Below are positions 25,896 through 35,131 of a stretch of 64,000 nucleotides of DNA, one piece after another (positions within the stretch are counted from its first letter, which is position 1; every line of letters starts with the position of its first letter). This stretch comes from an uncultured Prevotellaceae bacterium (lineage in GTDB: Bacteria; Bacteroidota; Bacteroidia; Bacteroidales; Muribaculaceae): assembly GCA_900541935.1 (NCBI GenBank), contig UQLZ01000002.1, forward strand, positions 1 through 64,000. The letters run 5' to 3'. The position numbers and the translations under genes are program-made. The notes below the pieces were generated by a model that saw nothing but the letters and a program-made list of their open reading frames with translations, had not been told where the DNA came from and ran no database searches.

Positions 25896-27320
25896 TTATT
25901 TTGAAAAGTCTTTTTTACTGCATGTGACAATGATTTTAGCCTTTTTAATATCAAGTTGTGTCATTGTCGGCAATGTTATTTGCGGTGTTATAGAAATCAA
26001 AATATTATTTGTTTGGTTACCGTAGTAGCTTGAGTAATAATAATTTGACGAACTGCTTTGTGTCTCAAATCCAGCATCTACTGGAAGAAGAATCATATTT
26101 TCATCATCATCGGCCGGCAACTTGTTATCGTCTAAGAATTGCTTAATGAATGATCTTATTGAGAAGTCGTAACTCTTTGTGCTACTGTTGTAACTTGCAT
26201 AGAAACTGTCTTTATTATCAGGCAGTTTTACCTTGCTAAAGAATTCGTCAACTTTTGATTCTCTAATAAACAACAAGTATTTTGGCATTCCAATCTTGTT
26301 GCTGTTTTCAATTTCTGAGGCTGGGAACGAAACTTTGACACTATTAAGGACAGTAAGACCTTCAGTCTTCATCTGGTTGATTTTGCTAACAATTTCCTTT
26401 GTAGGGAATTTTATCTTAGCATTGTATCCTGCTGGTGCTTGGATAATAACTTCTCCATTAGCAATCTTATCTTCAATTGCTTTCGCGGGTTTTAGACGGA
26501 TGTTATTATTTGTTATTACCTCTGGAGTCGTTCCGTAATAACTGCTTACTTTTGATATGATAGTATCTTTGTCAGCATCAGTTTTTGTATGCTTTTTGTA
26601 ATAAAGGTTCAGTTGAGTGCCACCGATTTGGATAACACGTCCCCGCCCAAAACTTGTAGTAGCATATACTCCAGGGAATTTTTTTGCAAATAATTCTGGG
26701 TCTTTATACGCCTCAGGCTCAGATTTGTAAAGGTTAAACAAGTCTTTTGCCAAAGTAGTAGGGAGTTTAACGCTGATTTCCCTATAGTATATTTTTTTAC
26801 CAGTATAACTGTCCTGAAGGAATAGTGTATCTTCCTGATTGAGCATTGTGAGAGCGTATGACGATGCTCCTAAAAGGTCTTTTTCAGAATAATAATCTTT
26901 TGGATCAAAGTCACTATATATAGGGTATGGTAGATTTTTGTTTAGTCGGTAAACGTTTACTCGCATAGGAGCGATAGAGTCGCCACTGTATGCTCCCATT
27001 TGCATTACCATACTCATTCGGATTGAATCAATATCGTTAACAGAAACACCAGTCGTGTCTATAACGCTAACAGGCATAAATTCTGTTACATAATCTGAGT
27101 TTAGAGTTCCGTAGTCAGGTGAGTCAATAACTCCTAAAATTTGTGTTATTGAGCGAGAATTGATTTTTGAATTGTTTACAGATTGACCTGTTATTGTGAA
27201 AGTTGAATCGACAACAAGGTGTGAATCTGCTTCGGCAATTGTCTTGCCAATATTATTGTCGTCACATGCTATAGTTGCTACTGTAACAGCAATACATAGC
27301 ATTAACTTGTTAATTTTCAT
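25896..27320 (-). CDS. DUF4270 lipoprotein
   Basis: This 474-residue product has a lipoprotein signal (LMLCIAVTVATIACDD) and the DUF4270 pattern, including LGVIDSPDYGTLNSDYVTEF and IQIGGTQLNLYYKK. DUF4270 proteins are common in Bacteroidetes, where I recall them next to short glycogen-synthase-like genes as here; the function is not established. It starts 12 bases after the upstream GT5-type gene and is surely cotranscribed with it. The protein is probably exposed on the outer membrane or in the periplasm. Confidence 0.85.
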   Translation of the reverse strand: MKINKLMLCIAVTVATIACDDNNIGKTIAEADSHLVVDSTFTITGQSVNNSKINSRSITQILGVIDSPDYGTLNSDYVTEFMPVSVIDTTGVSVNDIDSIRMSMVMQMGAYSGDSIAPMRVNVYRLNKNLPYPIYSDFDPKDYYSEKDLLGASSYALTMLNQEDTLFLQDSYTGKKIYYREISVKLPTTLAKDLFNLYKSEPEAYKDPELFAKKFPGVYATTSFGRGRVIQIGGTQLNLYYKKHTKTDADKDTIISKVSSYYGTTPEVITNNNIRLKPAKAIEDKIANGEVIIQAPAGYNAKIKFPTKEIVSKINQMKTEGLTVLNSVKVSFPASEIENSNKIGMPKYLLFIRESKVDEFFSKVKLPDNKDSFYASYNSSTKSYDFSIRSFIKQFLDDNKLPADDDENMILLPVDAGFETQSSSSNYYYSSYYGNQTNNILISITPQITLPTMTQLDIKKAKIIVTCSKKDFSK

Positions 27321-27331
27321 ATATGTGTAAA

Positions 27332-28138
27332 TTATAGAGATTCGTAGAAATCAACACATTTATCAAGAATATCCTCTCCTTCCTTGCTTTGAAGGTACGG
27401 TATATTATTTTCTTTAATAAATTCTATTAGTTCTGGTGCAACGTCTGGACAGTGAATAATAACGCCGTCAGAGTGTGCTAATGCCAATTTGGCAAGGGCG
27501 TTGAAGTCAACTGGTTTACCAGCAATTGGTTTTAGGTCTTCATCTGTAAAGCCTTCCATTCTTAATTTCTCTTCAAAGCGAGGGTCAAGGCATCCTTCAA
27601 ATGATGAACCAAATAGCGAGTAAACAATCTTTGAATTTCTAAATGAAGGCTCGTCTGCATATACTTTCTTGATATATAGTGGCGCTAATGCTGAAATCCA
27701 GCCTTGGCAGTGAACTATATTAGCCTCCCATCTTAGTTTTTTGACGGTCTCGATAGTACCTCTGACAAAGAAGATGCTTCGCTCGTCGTTAGATTCTTTA
27801 AATGTAATGGTTTCAAGACCTTTGTCGGAGTTCTTTTGGAAATAGTCTTCATTATATATGAAGTAAACTTGCATCCTTATTGGTTGCAAAGTCGCTACTT
27901 TTATGATCAATTGATGGTCTGAGTCGTCAATAATCAGATTCATACCAGATAGGCGTATTACCTCATGTAATTGGTTTCGTCGCTCATTGATGCATCCGTA
28001 TTTTGGCATAAATGTTCGAACTTCATAGCCTCGCTCTTGTACGCCTTGTGGTATGTCGTGTCCCATATCTGCCATTTCTGATGATGGCAAGTACGGGGTG
28101 ATTTCTTGACTGATAAATAAAACCTTTCCTTTGCTCAT
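27332..28138 (-). CDS. Short GT5-type (glycogen/starch synthase N-domain) protein
   Basis: This 268-residue protein matches only the N-terminal Rossmann half of GT5 glycogen synthases: KVLFISQEITPYLPSSEMADMG at the start, VQERGYEVRTFMPKYG, and VHCQGWISALAPLYIKKVY, which corresponds to the 'H.HDW..a..p.yl' segment. Full GlgA has about 480 residues, and the C-terminal half with the ADP-glucose site is absent. The lysine of the KxGGL motif is not seen; the position reads PSSEMADMG. Such short forms recur in Bacteroidetes beside DUF4270, so this is probably a stable variant rather than a truncation. Catalysis is doubtful. Confidence 0.8.
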   Translation of the reverse strand: MSKGKVLFISQEITPYLPSSEMADMGHDIPQGVQERGYEVRTFMPKYGCINERRNQLHEVIRLSGMNLIIDDSDHQLIIKVATLQPIRMQVYFIYNEDYFQKNSDKGLETITFKESNDERSIFFVRGTIETVKKLRWEANIVHCQGWISALAPLYIKKVYADEPSFRNSKIVYSLFGSSFEGCLDPRFEEKLRMEGFTDEDLKPIAGKPVDFNALAKLALAHSDGVIIHCPDVAPELIEFIKENNIPYLQSKEGEDILDKCVDFYESL

Positions 28139-28157
28139 AATAAGTCATTTTATTATG

Positions 28158-28165
28158 CAAAGATA
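28158..28165 (-). promoter_or_regulatory. -7 element of the GT5/DUF4270 operon
   Basis: The minus strand reads TATCTTTG, 19 bases from an imperfect -33 (TTTC). It lies about 20 bases before the ATG. Confidence 0.5.
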
Positions 28166-28402
28166 CTAATAATTCTTGGATAATGAAAATTTTTTCCAAT
28201 TACTCTTTCTTTGAATCTGCAGTATAAATGTGGAATAATCATTAATATTAATATCTTTACATTTTTTAAGTAAATTATAATGTATATTTATGCTGTTATG
28301 ATAACTGGTTGTAAATTCTGTTTCTATTCTACATTTAATTAAAAAAAGAGATTTTGGGTACAATTTCGTATATTTGGAACATTTTATTAGTCCTATTTTA
28401 TT

Positions 28403-28410
28403 TAATTTTG
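28403..28410 (+). promoter_or_regulatory. -7 element of the DUF5686 gene
   Basis: TAATTTTG fits TAnnTTTG, 40 bases before the ATG at 28451. The TTTG at 28373 is 26 bases away, longer than ideal. Confidence 0.4.
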
Positions 28411-28450
28411 CATTTGGAGAAGAATGGTTTTCTTGTTATAGATATTTTTT

Positions 28451-31012
28451 ATGAAAAAGATTGGGTTTGATATATTCTTTTTATTTTATTTGATATTGTT
28501 TTCGTCTGTTTCTTATGGACAAGGTAAAGTGCCTTTTACTCATGTAAAAGGAGTAGTAATCGACTCATTGACTAATGAGACGTTACCTTTTGCTGCGGTT
28601 TTTCTCAAGGGTTCAAGTATGGGTATTCAGACGAATGAAAATGGGGCTTTTGAAATTAAGACTAAGGTAAATTTCATTAATCTTGAATTTTCCTTGATGG
28701 GATATCAGGCAAAGGATGTTTATGTTACAAAAGGGCAATTTAATGATATAGTCGTTAAACTCGTTCCTACTGGAGTTGCGTTGAAAGAAGTAGTTATCAA
28801 GCCTGGAAAGGAGAAGTATTCAAAAAAAAATAACCCAGCAGTTGAGTTTGTTGAGAAACTTATTGCAAGGAAAGAGCAGTCTGACCCCGAAAGACATGAT
28901 TACTATACATATAACAAGTATGAAAAGATGACTTTTGCTTTAAATGATTTTTCTGAAAAACAGAAGGAGAAGTGGATATTCAAAAAGTTTAAATTTATTT
29001 TTGATTATCTGGATACTTCTGATGTTTCAGGCAAGCCTATTTTGAATGTGTCTGTCAGAGAGAAGTTGTCAAAGCAGTATTATCGTAAGCATCCGCATCG
29101 GGTTAAGGAATATGTTACAGGTATTAAAAGTGCTGGAATAGACGAAGTTTTTGATGATGAAAGTGTTCAAACTTTTTTGAATGATATTTTACAGGAGGTA
29201 GATATTTTTGAAAATAACGTAAACATACTTCAAAATAGGTTTGTCAGTCCTTTATCTCGTATAGGTACAAATTTCTATAAATATTATCTGACCGATACTA
29301 TTGAGGTTGACAGTGTCAAATGTATTGAGTTGAGTTTTTCTCCATTTAATAATAGAACATTCGGTTTTCTTGGCAGAATTTATGTTCCGGAAAATGATAC
29401 GTCAATGTTTGTTAAAAAGGTTAAGTTGAATGTTCCGAAAGCGATTAATTTGAATTTTGTTGAGAATATGCTTATAGAGCAGGATTTCGTTAAGTCTGCT
29501 GATGGAACAAGATTGAAGACAAAGGACGATATGACCGTTGAATTTGAGATTATTCCTTCAACACAGGGTCTTTATGCCCGCAGAACGGTTAATTACGGAG
29601 ATTTCAGTTTTGAAGAACCTGAGAATCTTAAAATCTTTGATGCTGAAGCGAAAGTTGTTGAAGCCGATGATGCCAGAAAAATGCCTGAAGAATATTGGAA
29701 GGAAAATAGGTTGGCTCCTATAAAGAAAAACGAGAATGCAATTTCTCGGCTAATGGCGCAGTTGCGCGAAGTACCTGCCTTTTATTGGACAGAAAAAGTT
29801 GTTAAGGTGCTTGTCTCTGGATATATACCAACAGGTTCTGATGAAACAAGTAAGTTCGATTTTGGACCAATGAATACAACGATAAGTGGCAATACTCTTG
29901 AGGGAGTTAGGCTTAGGACTGGTGGTATGACTACTGCAAATTTAAGCAAGCGGTTGTTTGCAAAAGGATATGCTGCATACGGATTTAAGGATAAGAAGTT
30001 TAAATATGATGCTGAAATTGAGTATTCGTTCCTTGATAAGAAATATCATTCCAAGGAGTTTCCTGTTCATTCCTTGCGGTTGAGGCATCACTACGATATC
30101 TACCAGTTAGGTCAGCAGTATATGTTCACGAATATGGATAATATTTTTGTTGCTTGGAAGCGTCAGATTAATGATAAGATTATCTATCAAAGGTTAAGTG
30201 AGCTAGAGTATAAGCGTGAGCATGAGAATGGATGGTCATATAGTGTTAATCTCAATCATCAGATATTAGAGTCTTCTCGGTTTTTGCCTTTTATCGACGG
30301 ATTTGGTAACTGGTATAAGGATTATCAGCAGGCGGGGCTGAAATTTACGTTGCGTTTTGCTCCTGGGGAGAAGTTTTATGATGCGCGATTCACACGTATT
30401 CCTATAAATTTGGATGCTCCTGTGTTTGTTTTAAGTCATACATTTAGCCCCAAAGGATTTCTCAACAGCAGAAATACTGTAAACAAAACAGAATTAAGCG
30501 TTCAGAAGAGATTTTGGTTCTCTGCCTTTGGTTATGCCGATATTGTCTTGAAGGGTGGAAAAGTTTGGAGTAAGGTTTCTTATCCGGATTTGTTGTTGCC
30601 TAATGCGAACCTTTCTTATACTATTCAGCCGGAATCTTATGCGTTGCTGAACGCTATGGAGTTTGTCAATGACCAATATGTTTCATGGGATATTACTTAT
30701 AATGCCAATGGTGCGTTGTTTAACAGGATTCCGCTCATAAAATATATGAAGTTGCGAGAAGTTATTCAGTTCAAAGGTTTGTATGGTTCGCTGAGCGACA
30801 AGAATAATCCTGAGTTTAATAATGACTTGTTGCGTTTCCCGATGAATGCTGTCTGCATGCCGATGAAGAAATTGCCGTATATGGAAATGAGTGTTGGTTT
30901 GGATAACGTATTTAAGATATTGCGTATAGACTATGTTTGGAGATTGACGTATAGAGATACGCCAGGCGTTGATAAAAACGGCGTCAGAATAGCGTTGCAC
31001 TTTACGTTCTGA
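28451..31012 (+). CDS. DUF5686 outer-membrane protein with carboxypeptidase-like N-domain
   Basis: This 853-residue protein has a signal peptide (IFFLFYLILFSSVSYGQ), a CarboxypepD_reg-like beta-sandwich at about 30-115 (VKGVVIDSLTNETLPFAAVF, GAFEIKTKVNFINLEFSLMGYQ), then a long DUF5686 region. The end has alternating hydrophobic and aromatic strands and finishes RIALHFTF, with a terminal Phe as in outer-membrane beta-barrels. Unlike SusC proteins there is no plug domain. The family is widespread in Bacteroidetes and its role is unknown. It converges on the NERD gene with only ten bases between the stops. Confidence 0.87.
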   Translation: MKKIGFDIFFLFYLILFSSVSYGQGKVPFTHVKGVVIDSLTNETLPFAAVFLKGSSMGIQTNENGAFEIKTKVNFINLEFSLMGYQAKDVYVTKGQFNDIVVKLVPTGVALKEVVIKPGKEKYSKKNNPAVEFVEKLIARKEQSDPERHDYYTYNKYEKMTFALNDFSEKQKEKWIFKKFKFIFDYLDTSDVSGKPILNVSVREKLSKQYYRKHPHRVKEYVTGIKSAGIDEVFDDESVQTFLNDILQEVDIFENNVNILQNRFVSPLSRIGTNFYKYYLTDTIEVDSVKCIELSFSPFNNRTFGFLGRIYVPENDTSMFVKKVKLNVPKAINLNFVENMLIEQDFVKSADGTRLKTKDDMTVEFEIIPSTQGLYARRTVNYGDFSFEEPENLKIFDAEAKVVEADDARKMPEEYWKENRLAPIKKNENAISRLMAQLREVPAFYWTEKVVKVLVSGYIPTGSDETSKFDFGPMNTTISGNTLEGVRLRTGGMTTANLSKRLFAKGYAAYGFKDKKFKYDAEIEYSFLDKKYHSKEFPVHSLRLRHHYDIYQLGQQYMFTNMDNIFVAWKRQINDKIIYQRLSELEYKREHENGWSYSVNLNHQILESSRFLPFIDGFGNWYKDYQQAGLKFTLRFAPGEKFYDARFTRIPINLDAPVFVLSHTFSPKGFLNSRNTVNKTELSVQKRFWFSAFGYADIVLKGGKVWSKVSYPDLLLPNANLSYTIQPESYALLNAMEFVNDQYVSWDITYNANGALFNRIPLIKYMKLREVIQFKGLYGSLSDKNNPEFNNDLLRFPMNAVCMPMKKLPYMEMSVGLDNVFKILRIDYVWRLTYRDTPGVDKNGVRIALHFTF

Positions 31013-31022
31013 CAAGTTGTTG

Positions 31023-31775
31023 CTAAAATCTGCGATTAAAAGGATTGCGTAAACGGAAGTTTTGGTAAAAGATTTTGTATGAAGATTGTGGCATGCCATT
31101 TGAGTAGTAGCGTGCAGAATTTATTTGAGAGTGAACAATAGAAGGGTTATTGCCGTTGTTTACTGCGTTGGTCATTTTATTCATAATTTCGTATTTGTTT
31201 CCATATTCTGCTTGTGGTTGTCGTAGAATATGGGAAACTACGCTTTCTATCATATTTGGATATATAATATATGTTTTGTCAGAATTGTAATGTATCTTTT
31301 TAAGTTCACAGTTTCCGTAGAATACAATTACAGAGAAAATAGGAATATTAGGGTTCTCTTTAAGGCAAGATTGTATTGCGTTTATATGTCCTGAATTTTG
31401 CATTATAGGATTGTAAAAACGGTGTTTTTCTTTACCGTAGGATAATACTTGTGTCCAATATTTTTGATTTTCGTTACCAAAAATCCAGCCTGAAAAGTCT
31501 TTTATTTCAAAGATAATTAAACCAGATCTTGTTGCAACAGCTAAGTCTATTTGTGTATATTCTCCGTTAGGTTTAGCGATATATAAATCATGAAAAATAG
31601 ATCGAGGGTCTATTCCTGCCTTGATTATTTTGTAAATAGCCTTGCGTTCAGAGCTTTCTCCTCTTTGTATGGTTGTAACTTGTGTTATTTGTTTGTATTC
31701 ATCTATTTTTAAGTATGTAAAATAGGCAAGACATGCTACGATACATGTTAAAAGGATTATAGTAAAGGCTATCAT
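31023..31775 (-). CDS. Membrane-anchored NERD (nuclease-related) domain protein
   Basis: This 250-residue protein has one N-terminal transmembrane segment (IAFTIILLTCIVACLAYFTYL) and a NERD domain at about 38-155. A PD-(D/E)xK-like active site can be read as Asp77, Glu90 and Lys92 in TQIDLAVAT and LIIFEIKDFSG. NERD domains occur in DNA-processing and sometimes plasmid-borne or defence contexts, and the substrate here is unknown. The C-terminal 90 residues have no recognised domain. It lies downstream of nqrF on the same strand, but a terminator intervenes. Confidence 0.82.
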   Translation of the reverse strand: MIAFTIILLTCIVACLAYFTYLKIDEYKQITQVTTIQRGESSERKAIYKIIKAGIDPRSIFHDLYIAKPNGEYTQIDLAVATRSGLIIFEIKDFSGWIFGNENQKYWTQVLSYGKEKHRFYNPIMQNSGHINAIQSCLKENPNIPIFSVIVFYGNCELKKIHYNSDKTYIIYPNMIESVVSHILRQPQAEYGNKYEIMNKMTNAVNNGNNPSIVHSQINSARYYSNGMPQSSYKIFYQNFRLRNPFNRRF

Positions 31776-31807
31776 ATTGGAGAGTTTAAAAGGTATTTAA
31801 ATTTAAA

Positions 31808-31842
31808 GAGGCTGAATCTTCACTTATAAAAGATTCAGCCTC
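31808..31842 (-). terminator. Terminator of the nqr operon
   Basis: A perfect 13-base-pair stem (31808-31820 with 31830-31842) has a nine-base loop. On the minus strand it is followed by TTTAAATTTAAAT. Confidence 0.75.
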
Positions 31843-31868
31843 GCATTGTTTCTTTTCAAGAATTAAAA

Positions 31869-33155
31869 TTATCCTCCGAAATTGTCGTACATGATACTTT
31901 CTGGTTCAACGCCGAGGCTGTCGAGCATTTTGACTACGGCAGCACTCATCGGGCCAGGACCGCACATATAATATTCAATATCTTCCGGTGCTTCGTGGTT
32001 CTTAAGATATGTTTCATACATAACCTGGTGGATGAATCCTGGTGTGTATTTAACCCCTGCTGCATCAGCGGCTGGGTCTGGACTGTCAAGCGCCAAGTGG
32101 AATGAGAAGTTCGGGAAGTCCTTTTCTATCTGCAAGAAATCTTCAAGATAGAACACTTCGTTTAACGCACGCGCTCCGTAGAAGTATGACATCTTTCTGT
32201 CTGTAGTCTTGAGAGTCTTTGTCATGTGCATGATTTGAGCTCTTAGAGGAGCCATGCCAGCACCGCCACCTACCCAAATCATTTCTTTCTTTGAATCGAA
32301 AATAGGGTGGAAGTCTCCGTAAGGACCGCTCATAATAACTTTATCTCCAGGTTTTAGCGTAAAGATATATGAAGAAGCGATACCTGGCATAACGTCTTGG
32401 AAACCGACTTGTGGCTTCGGTTTGAATGGAGGCGTTGCAATTCTGACAGTCAGCATAATGCGGTCGCCTTCAGCCGGATAGTTGGCCATTGAGTAAGCGC
32501 GGATAGTCTCTTCGTCGTTTTTGCATTTAAGACCGAACAGACCAAATTTTTCCCATGCAGGCAGGTAGGCGTCACCGATAAGAGATTTATCGATATCCTT
32601 ATCATAGTCCATTTCGTATTTAGGAATTTTGATTTGAGCGTAGGAGCCAGGGATGAAGTCCATGTGCTCACCTTTAGGAAGGGCAACAATAAATTCTTTA
32701 ATGAATGTTGCAACGTTTTTGTTTGAAATAACTTCGCATTCCCATTCCTTAACGCCGAGAACAGATTCAGGAACGGCAATTTTCATATCGTTTTTAACCT
32801 TAACTTGGCAGCCCAAGTGCCAGCCGTTAAGCATTTCTTTTCTTGTCAAGTGTACCTTTTCTGTAGGTAGAGCATCACCTCCGCCTTCAACTATTCTCAC
32901 ACGGCATTGACCGCAACTGCCACCGCCGCCACATGCTGAAGGAAGGAAAATCTTCTCATTAGCAAGAGTGTTTAGCAGGTTTCCCCCAGAAGGCACGTTT
33001 AGTTCGTCTTTATCGTTGATAGTAATCTTGACATTGCCTGAGGGAACAAGATATTTCTTTGCTATAAGCAAGACGATGACAAGAATCATGGCAAGCACGA
33101 AGAATAGCAGCGTGCCCACCAGAATAGTCATATTTGATATTGTTAGTAAAGCCAT
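31869..33155 (-). CDS. nqrF: Na+-NQR subunit F (NADH dehydrogenase subunit)
   Basis: This 428-residue subunit takes electrons from NADH. It has an N-terminal helix (about 10-32), a plant-type [2Fe-2S] domain with Cys ligands in SACGGGGSCGQCRVR plus the later HLGCQVK cysteine, an FAD domain with RAYSMANYPAE, and an NADH domain with GGGAGMAPLRAQI, ending MYDNFGG. The length is slightly above the 408 of Vibrio. Last gene of the nqrABCDEF operon, six bases after nqrE. Confidence 0.97.
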   Translation of the reverse strand: MALLTISNMTILVGTLLFFVLAMILVIVLLIAKKYLVPSGNVKITINDKDELNVPSGGNLLNTLANEKIFLPSACGGGGSCGQCRVRIVEGGGDALPTEKVHLTRKEMLNGWHLGCQVKVKNDMKIAVPESVLGVKEWECEVISNKNVATFIKEFIVALPKGEHMDFIPGSYAQIKIPKYEMDYDKDIDKSLIGDAYLPAWEKFGLFGLKCKNDEETIRAYSMANYPAEGDRIMLTVRIATPPFKPKPQVGFQDVMPGIASSYIFTLKPGDKVIMSGPYGDFHPIFDSKKEMIWVGGGAGMAPLRAQIMHMTKTLKTTDRKMSYFYGARALNEVFYLEDFLQIEKDFPNFSFHLALDSPDPAADAAGVKYTPGFIHQVMYETYLKNHEAPEDIEYYMCGPGPMSAAVVKMLDSLGVEPESIMYDNFGG

Positions 33156-33161
33156 AACTTT

Positions 33162-33776
33162 TTAGATTTTAATACCGAGGAAACTCATAAACGCGATTCC
33201 CATAAGACCTGTGATGATAAAAGTGATGCCAATTCCGCGTAGTGGTTTCGGAACGTTTGAGTATGCCAGTCTTTCACGGATTGCAGCGAGGCATACAATT
33301 GCGAGAAGCCAACCTATACCAGAGCCGGCACCGTAAACAACGGCTGTCCCAACAGAACCGAGGTCACGTTGCTGCATGAAAAGCGAGCACCCGAGGATAG
33401 CACAGTTAACGGCAATTAGCGGTAGGAATATCCCGAGAGAGGCGTAAAGGCTAGGTGAAAACTTTTCTACTGCCATTTCAACAAGTTGTGTTGCTGAAGC
33501 AATTACTGCAATAAACAGAATCAAACTCAAGAAACTCAAGTCTATTTCACCAAATTCAGGACCTAACCATGCTAATGCTCCCGGTTTGAGGAAATAAGTC
33601 TCAAGCAGGTAGTCGATAGGCAAGGTTATAATTAGCATAAATGTAACGGCAACGCCCAAGCCTAATGCCGTCTTGACATTTTTAGAAACGGCGAGGTATG
33701 AACACATTCCAAGGAAATATGCAAATACCATGTTGTCGATAAAAATCGAGCGTACAAATAAATTTAAACTTTCCAT
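33162..33776 (-). CDS. nqrE: Na+-NQR subunit E
   Basis: A 204-residue integral membrane subunit with six helices, starting LNLFVRSIFIDNMVFAYFLG. NqrD and NqrE form a related pair in the membrane core of the sodium pump and hold an iron centre between them through conserved cysteines; Cys25 in FLGMCSYLAVSK and the later NCAILGCSLF agree. Normal length; between nqrD and nqrF. Confidence 0.97.
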   Translation of the reverse strand: MESLNLFVRSIFIDNMVFAYFLGMCSYLAVSKNVKTALGLGVAVTFMLIITLPIDYLLETYFLKPGALAWLGPEFGEIDLSFLSLILFIAVIASATQLVEMAVEKFSPSLYASLGIFLPLIAVNCAILGCSLFMQQRDLGSVGTAVVYGAGSGIGWLLAIVCLAAIRERLAYSNVPKPLRGIGITFIITGLMGIAFMSFLGIKI

Positions 33777-33788
33777 AATTCCTTAGTG

Positions 33789-34415
33789 TTAGTTCTTTTC
33801 TTGTAAATCCTTGTTTTTTGCCCTGTGTGCCCAGATAATGCAAGCAGCGGTTATAAGAGCCATAGGAGGCAGAATCATCAAACCGTTATTCTCGTATCCG
33901 GCATCGTAAAATGCTTGTGGGATAATTTGGTAACCGAGCAGTGTCCCAGAGCCGAATAGTTCGCGGATAGTTGCAATTATGACAAGGATAATGGAGTAAC
34001 CTATACCATTGCCAATTCCGTCAAGAAATGATGGCCAAGGCTTGTTTGCAAGGGCAAATGCTTCAAGGCGACCCATCAGAATACAGTTTGTAATAATCAG
34101 TCCGATAAACACCGATAACTGTTTGCTAACTTCATAGTTGTAAGCCTTTAGAACTTGGTCAACGATAATAACCAATGCGGCAACAACAACGAGTTGCACA
34201 ATGATACGGATGCTGTTTGGAATAGTGTTTCTAATTAAAGAAATAATTACGTTCGAGAAAGCAAGAACGGCAGTAACAGAGATTCCCATTACTAAAGCCG
34301 GTTCAAGTTTTGCTGTAACCGCCAAGGCAGAGCAAATACCTAATATCTGAACGATTACAGGATTGTTCTTTGATAGAGGGTTGAACAAAACCGTTTTATC
34401 TTTTTTACTAAGCAT
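33789..34415 (-). CDS. nqrD: Na+-NQR subunit D
   Basis: A 208-residue membrane subunit with six helices. The start FNPLSKNNPVIVQILGICSALAVT and the middle IITNCILMGRLEAFAL carry the two conserved cysteine regions of NqrD. Normal length; starts five bases after nqrC. Confidence 0.97.
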   Translation of the reverse strand: MLSKKDKTVLFNPLSKNNPVIVQILGICSALAVTAKLEPALVMGISVTAVLAFSNVIISLIRNTIPNSIRIIVQLVVVAALVIIVDQVLKAYNYEVSKQLSVFIGLIITNCILMGRLEAFALANKPWPSFLDGIGNGIGYSIILVIIATIRELFGSGTLLGYQIIPQAFYDAGYENNGLMILPPMALITAACIIWAHRAKNKDLQEKN

Positions 34416-34420
34416 TGGTC

Positions 34421-35128
34421 TTAATTTTTAGAGGTTTGCAAATTTTTTAAGAAAGTGTCATAACTTGACAAGCAAGACTTCAACATTGATTGAACGCCCT
34501 GGCTTGTAATCGTTCCGCCTGTTATAGCATCAACATAATCTTCGCCCGCCAGTGGCTTCTGACCCTTTTTAAGGACTGATACAGATTTGAACTCGTTCTC
34601 TTTATATAAATGCTTGTCCCTAAATTGGTCAGAGAAATCAGTTTTGGCTATTTCTGCACCCAATCCGGGAGTTTCACCCTGGTGTGAGAAAAATGCCCCA
34701 TAAATTGTGCTACCGTCGCTGTTTACAGAAACGTATCCCCAAATAGGTCCCCATAAACCGGCACCATAAATTGGTAGGATATATTTTGTTTCTCCGTCTA
34801 TAGAGCATACAAAAACAGGAAGTTGGCGTTCTTCTGCCGGCTTCTTAACTTCTCCAGCAATATTTACTGCAAAGGCATCGCCTTTTGACTTTTCTCCTTT
34901 TGAGTTTATTATATAAGAATCAGTGATGTATTTGTCGTAAAGTTCAATAGCATTTTCCTTGTTTGAGGTTATGCGGATTGAGTTTAGCATTTGCTGCATC
35001 TTGTCGATTCTGATATTTTCTTGCTGTTGAGGTTTCAATGCGAGAGAAACCCATGCTAAAACTGCTCCAACAATACATACAAGTACTGCTATATATATTA
35101 ATGTATATGTATTTCCTTGTTTGTTCAT
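34421..35128 (-). CDS. nqrC: Na+-NQR subunit C, covalent FMN carrier
   Basis: A 235-residue subunit with one N-terminal helix (LIYIAVLVCIVGAVLAWVSL) and a periplasmic flavin domain. The flavinylation motif is DAITGGTITSQGV near residue 205, whose Thr would hold FMN through a phosphoester bond; most relatives have SGAT or TGAT, so the second Gly is a mild variation. Needs an ApbE-type flavin transferase, which is not in the window. Confidence 0.95.
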   Translation of the reverse strand: MNKQGNTYTLIYIAVLVCIVGAVLAWVSLALKPQQQENIRIDKMQQMLNSIRITSNKENAIELYDKYITDSYIINSKGEKSKGDAFAVNIAGEVKKPAEERQLPVFVCSIDGETKYILPIYGAGLWGPIWGYVSVNSDGSTIYGAFFSHQGETPGLGAEIAKTDFSDQFRDKHLYKENEFKSVSVLKKGQKPLAGEDYVDAITGGTITSQGVQSMLKSCLSSYDTFLKNLQTSKN

Positions 35129-35131
35129 AAT

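Larger units (their letters stand above)
28139..28450. other. 312-base divergent intergenic region
   Basis: Very AT-rich. It holds promoter elements for both flanking genes (28158-28165 minus, 28403-28410 plus) and otherwise nothing I can support. A 65-codon minus-strand frame here has no coding character. Confidence 0.6.

Noticed and set aside
28166..28363. A 65-codon minus-strand frame in the spacer upstream of DUF5686
   Set aside because: AT-rich, no signal or domain, and it begins upstream of a likely promoter of the GT5 gene.
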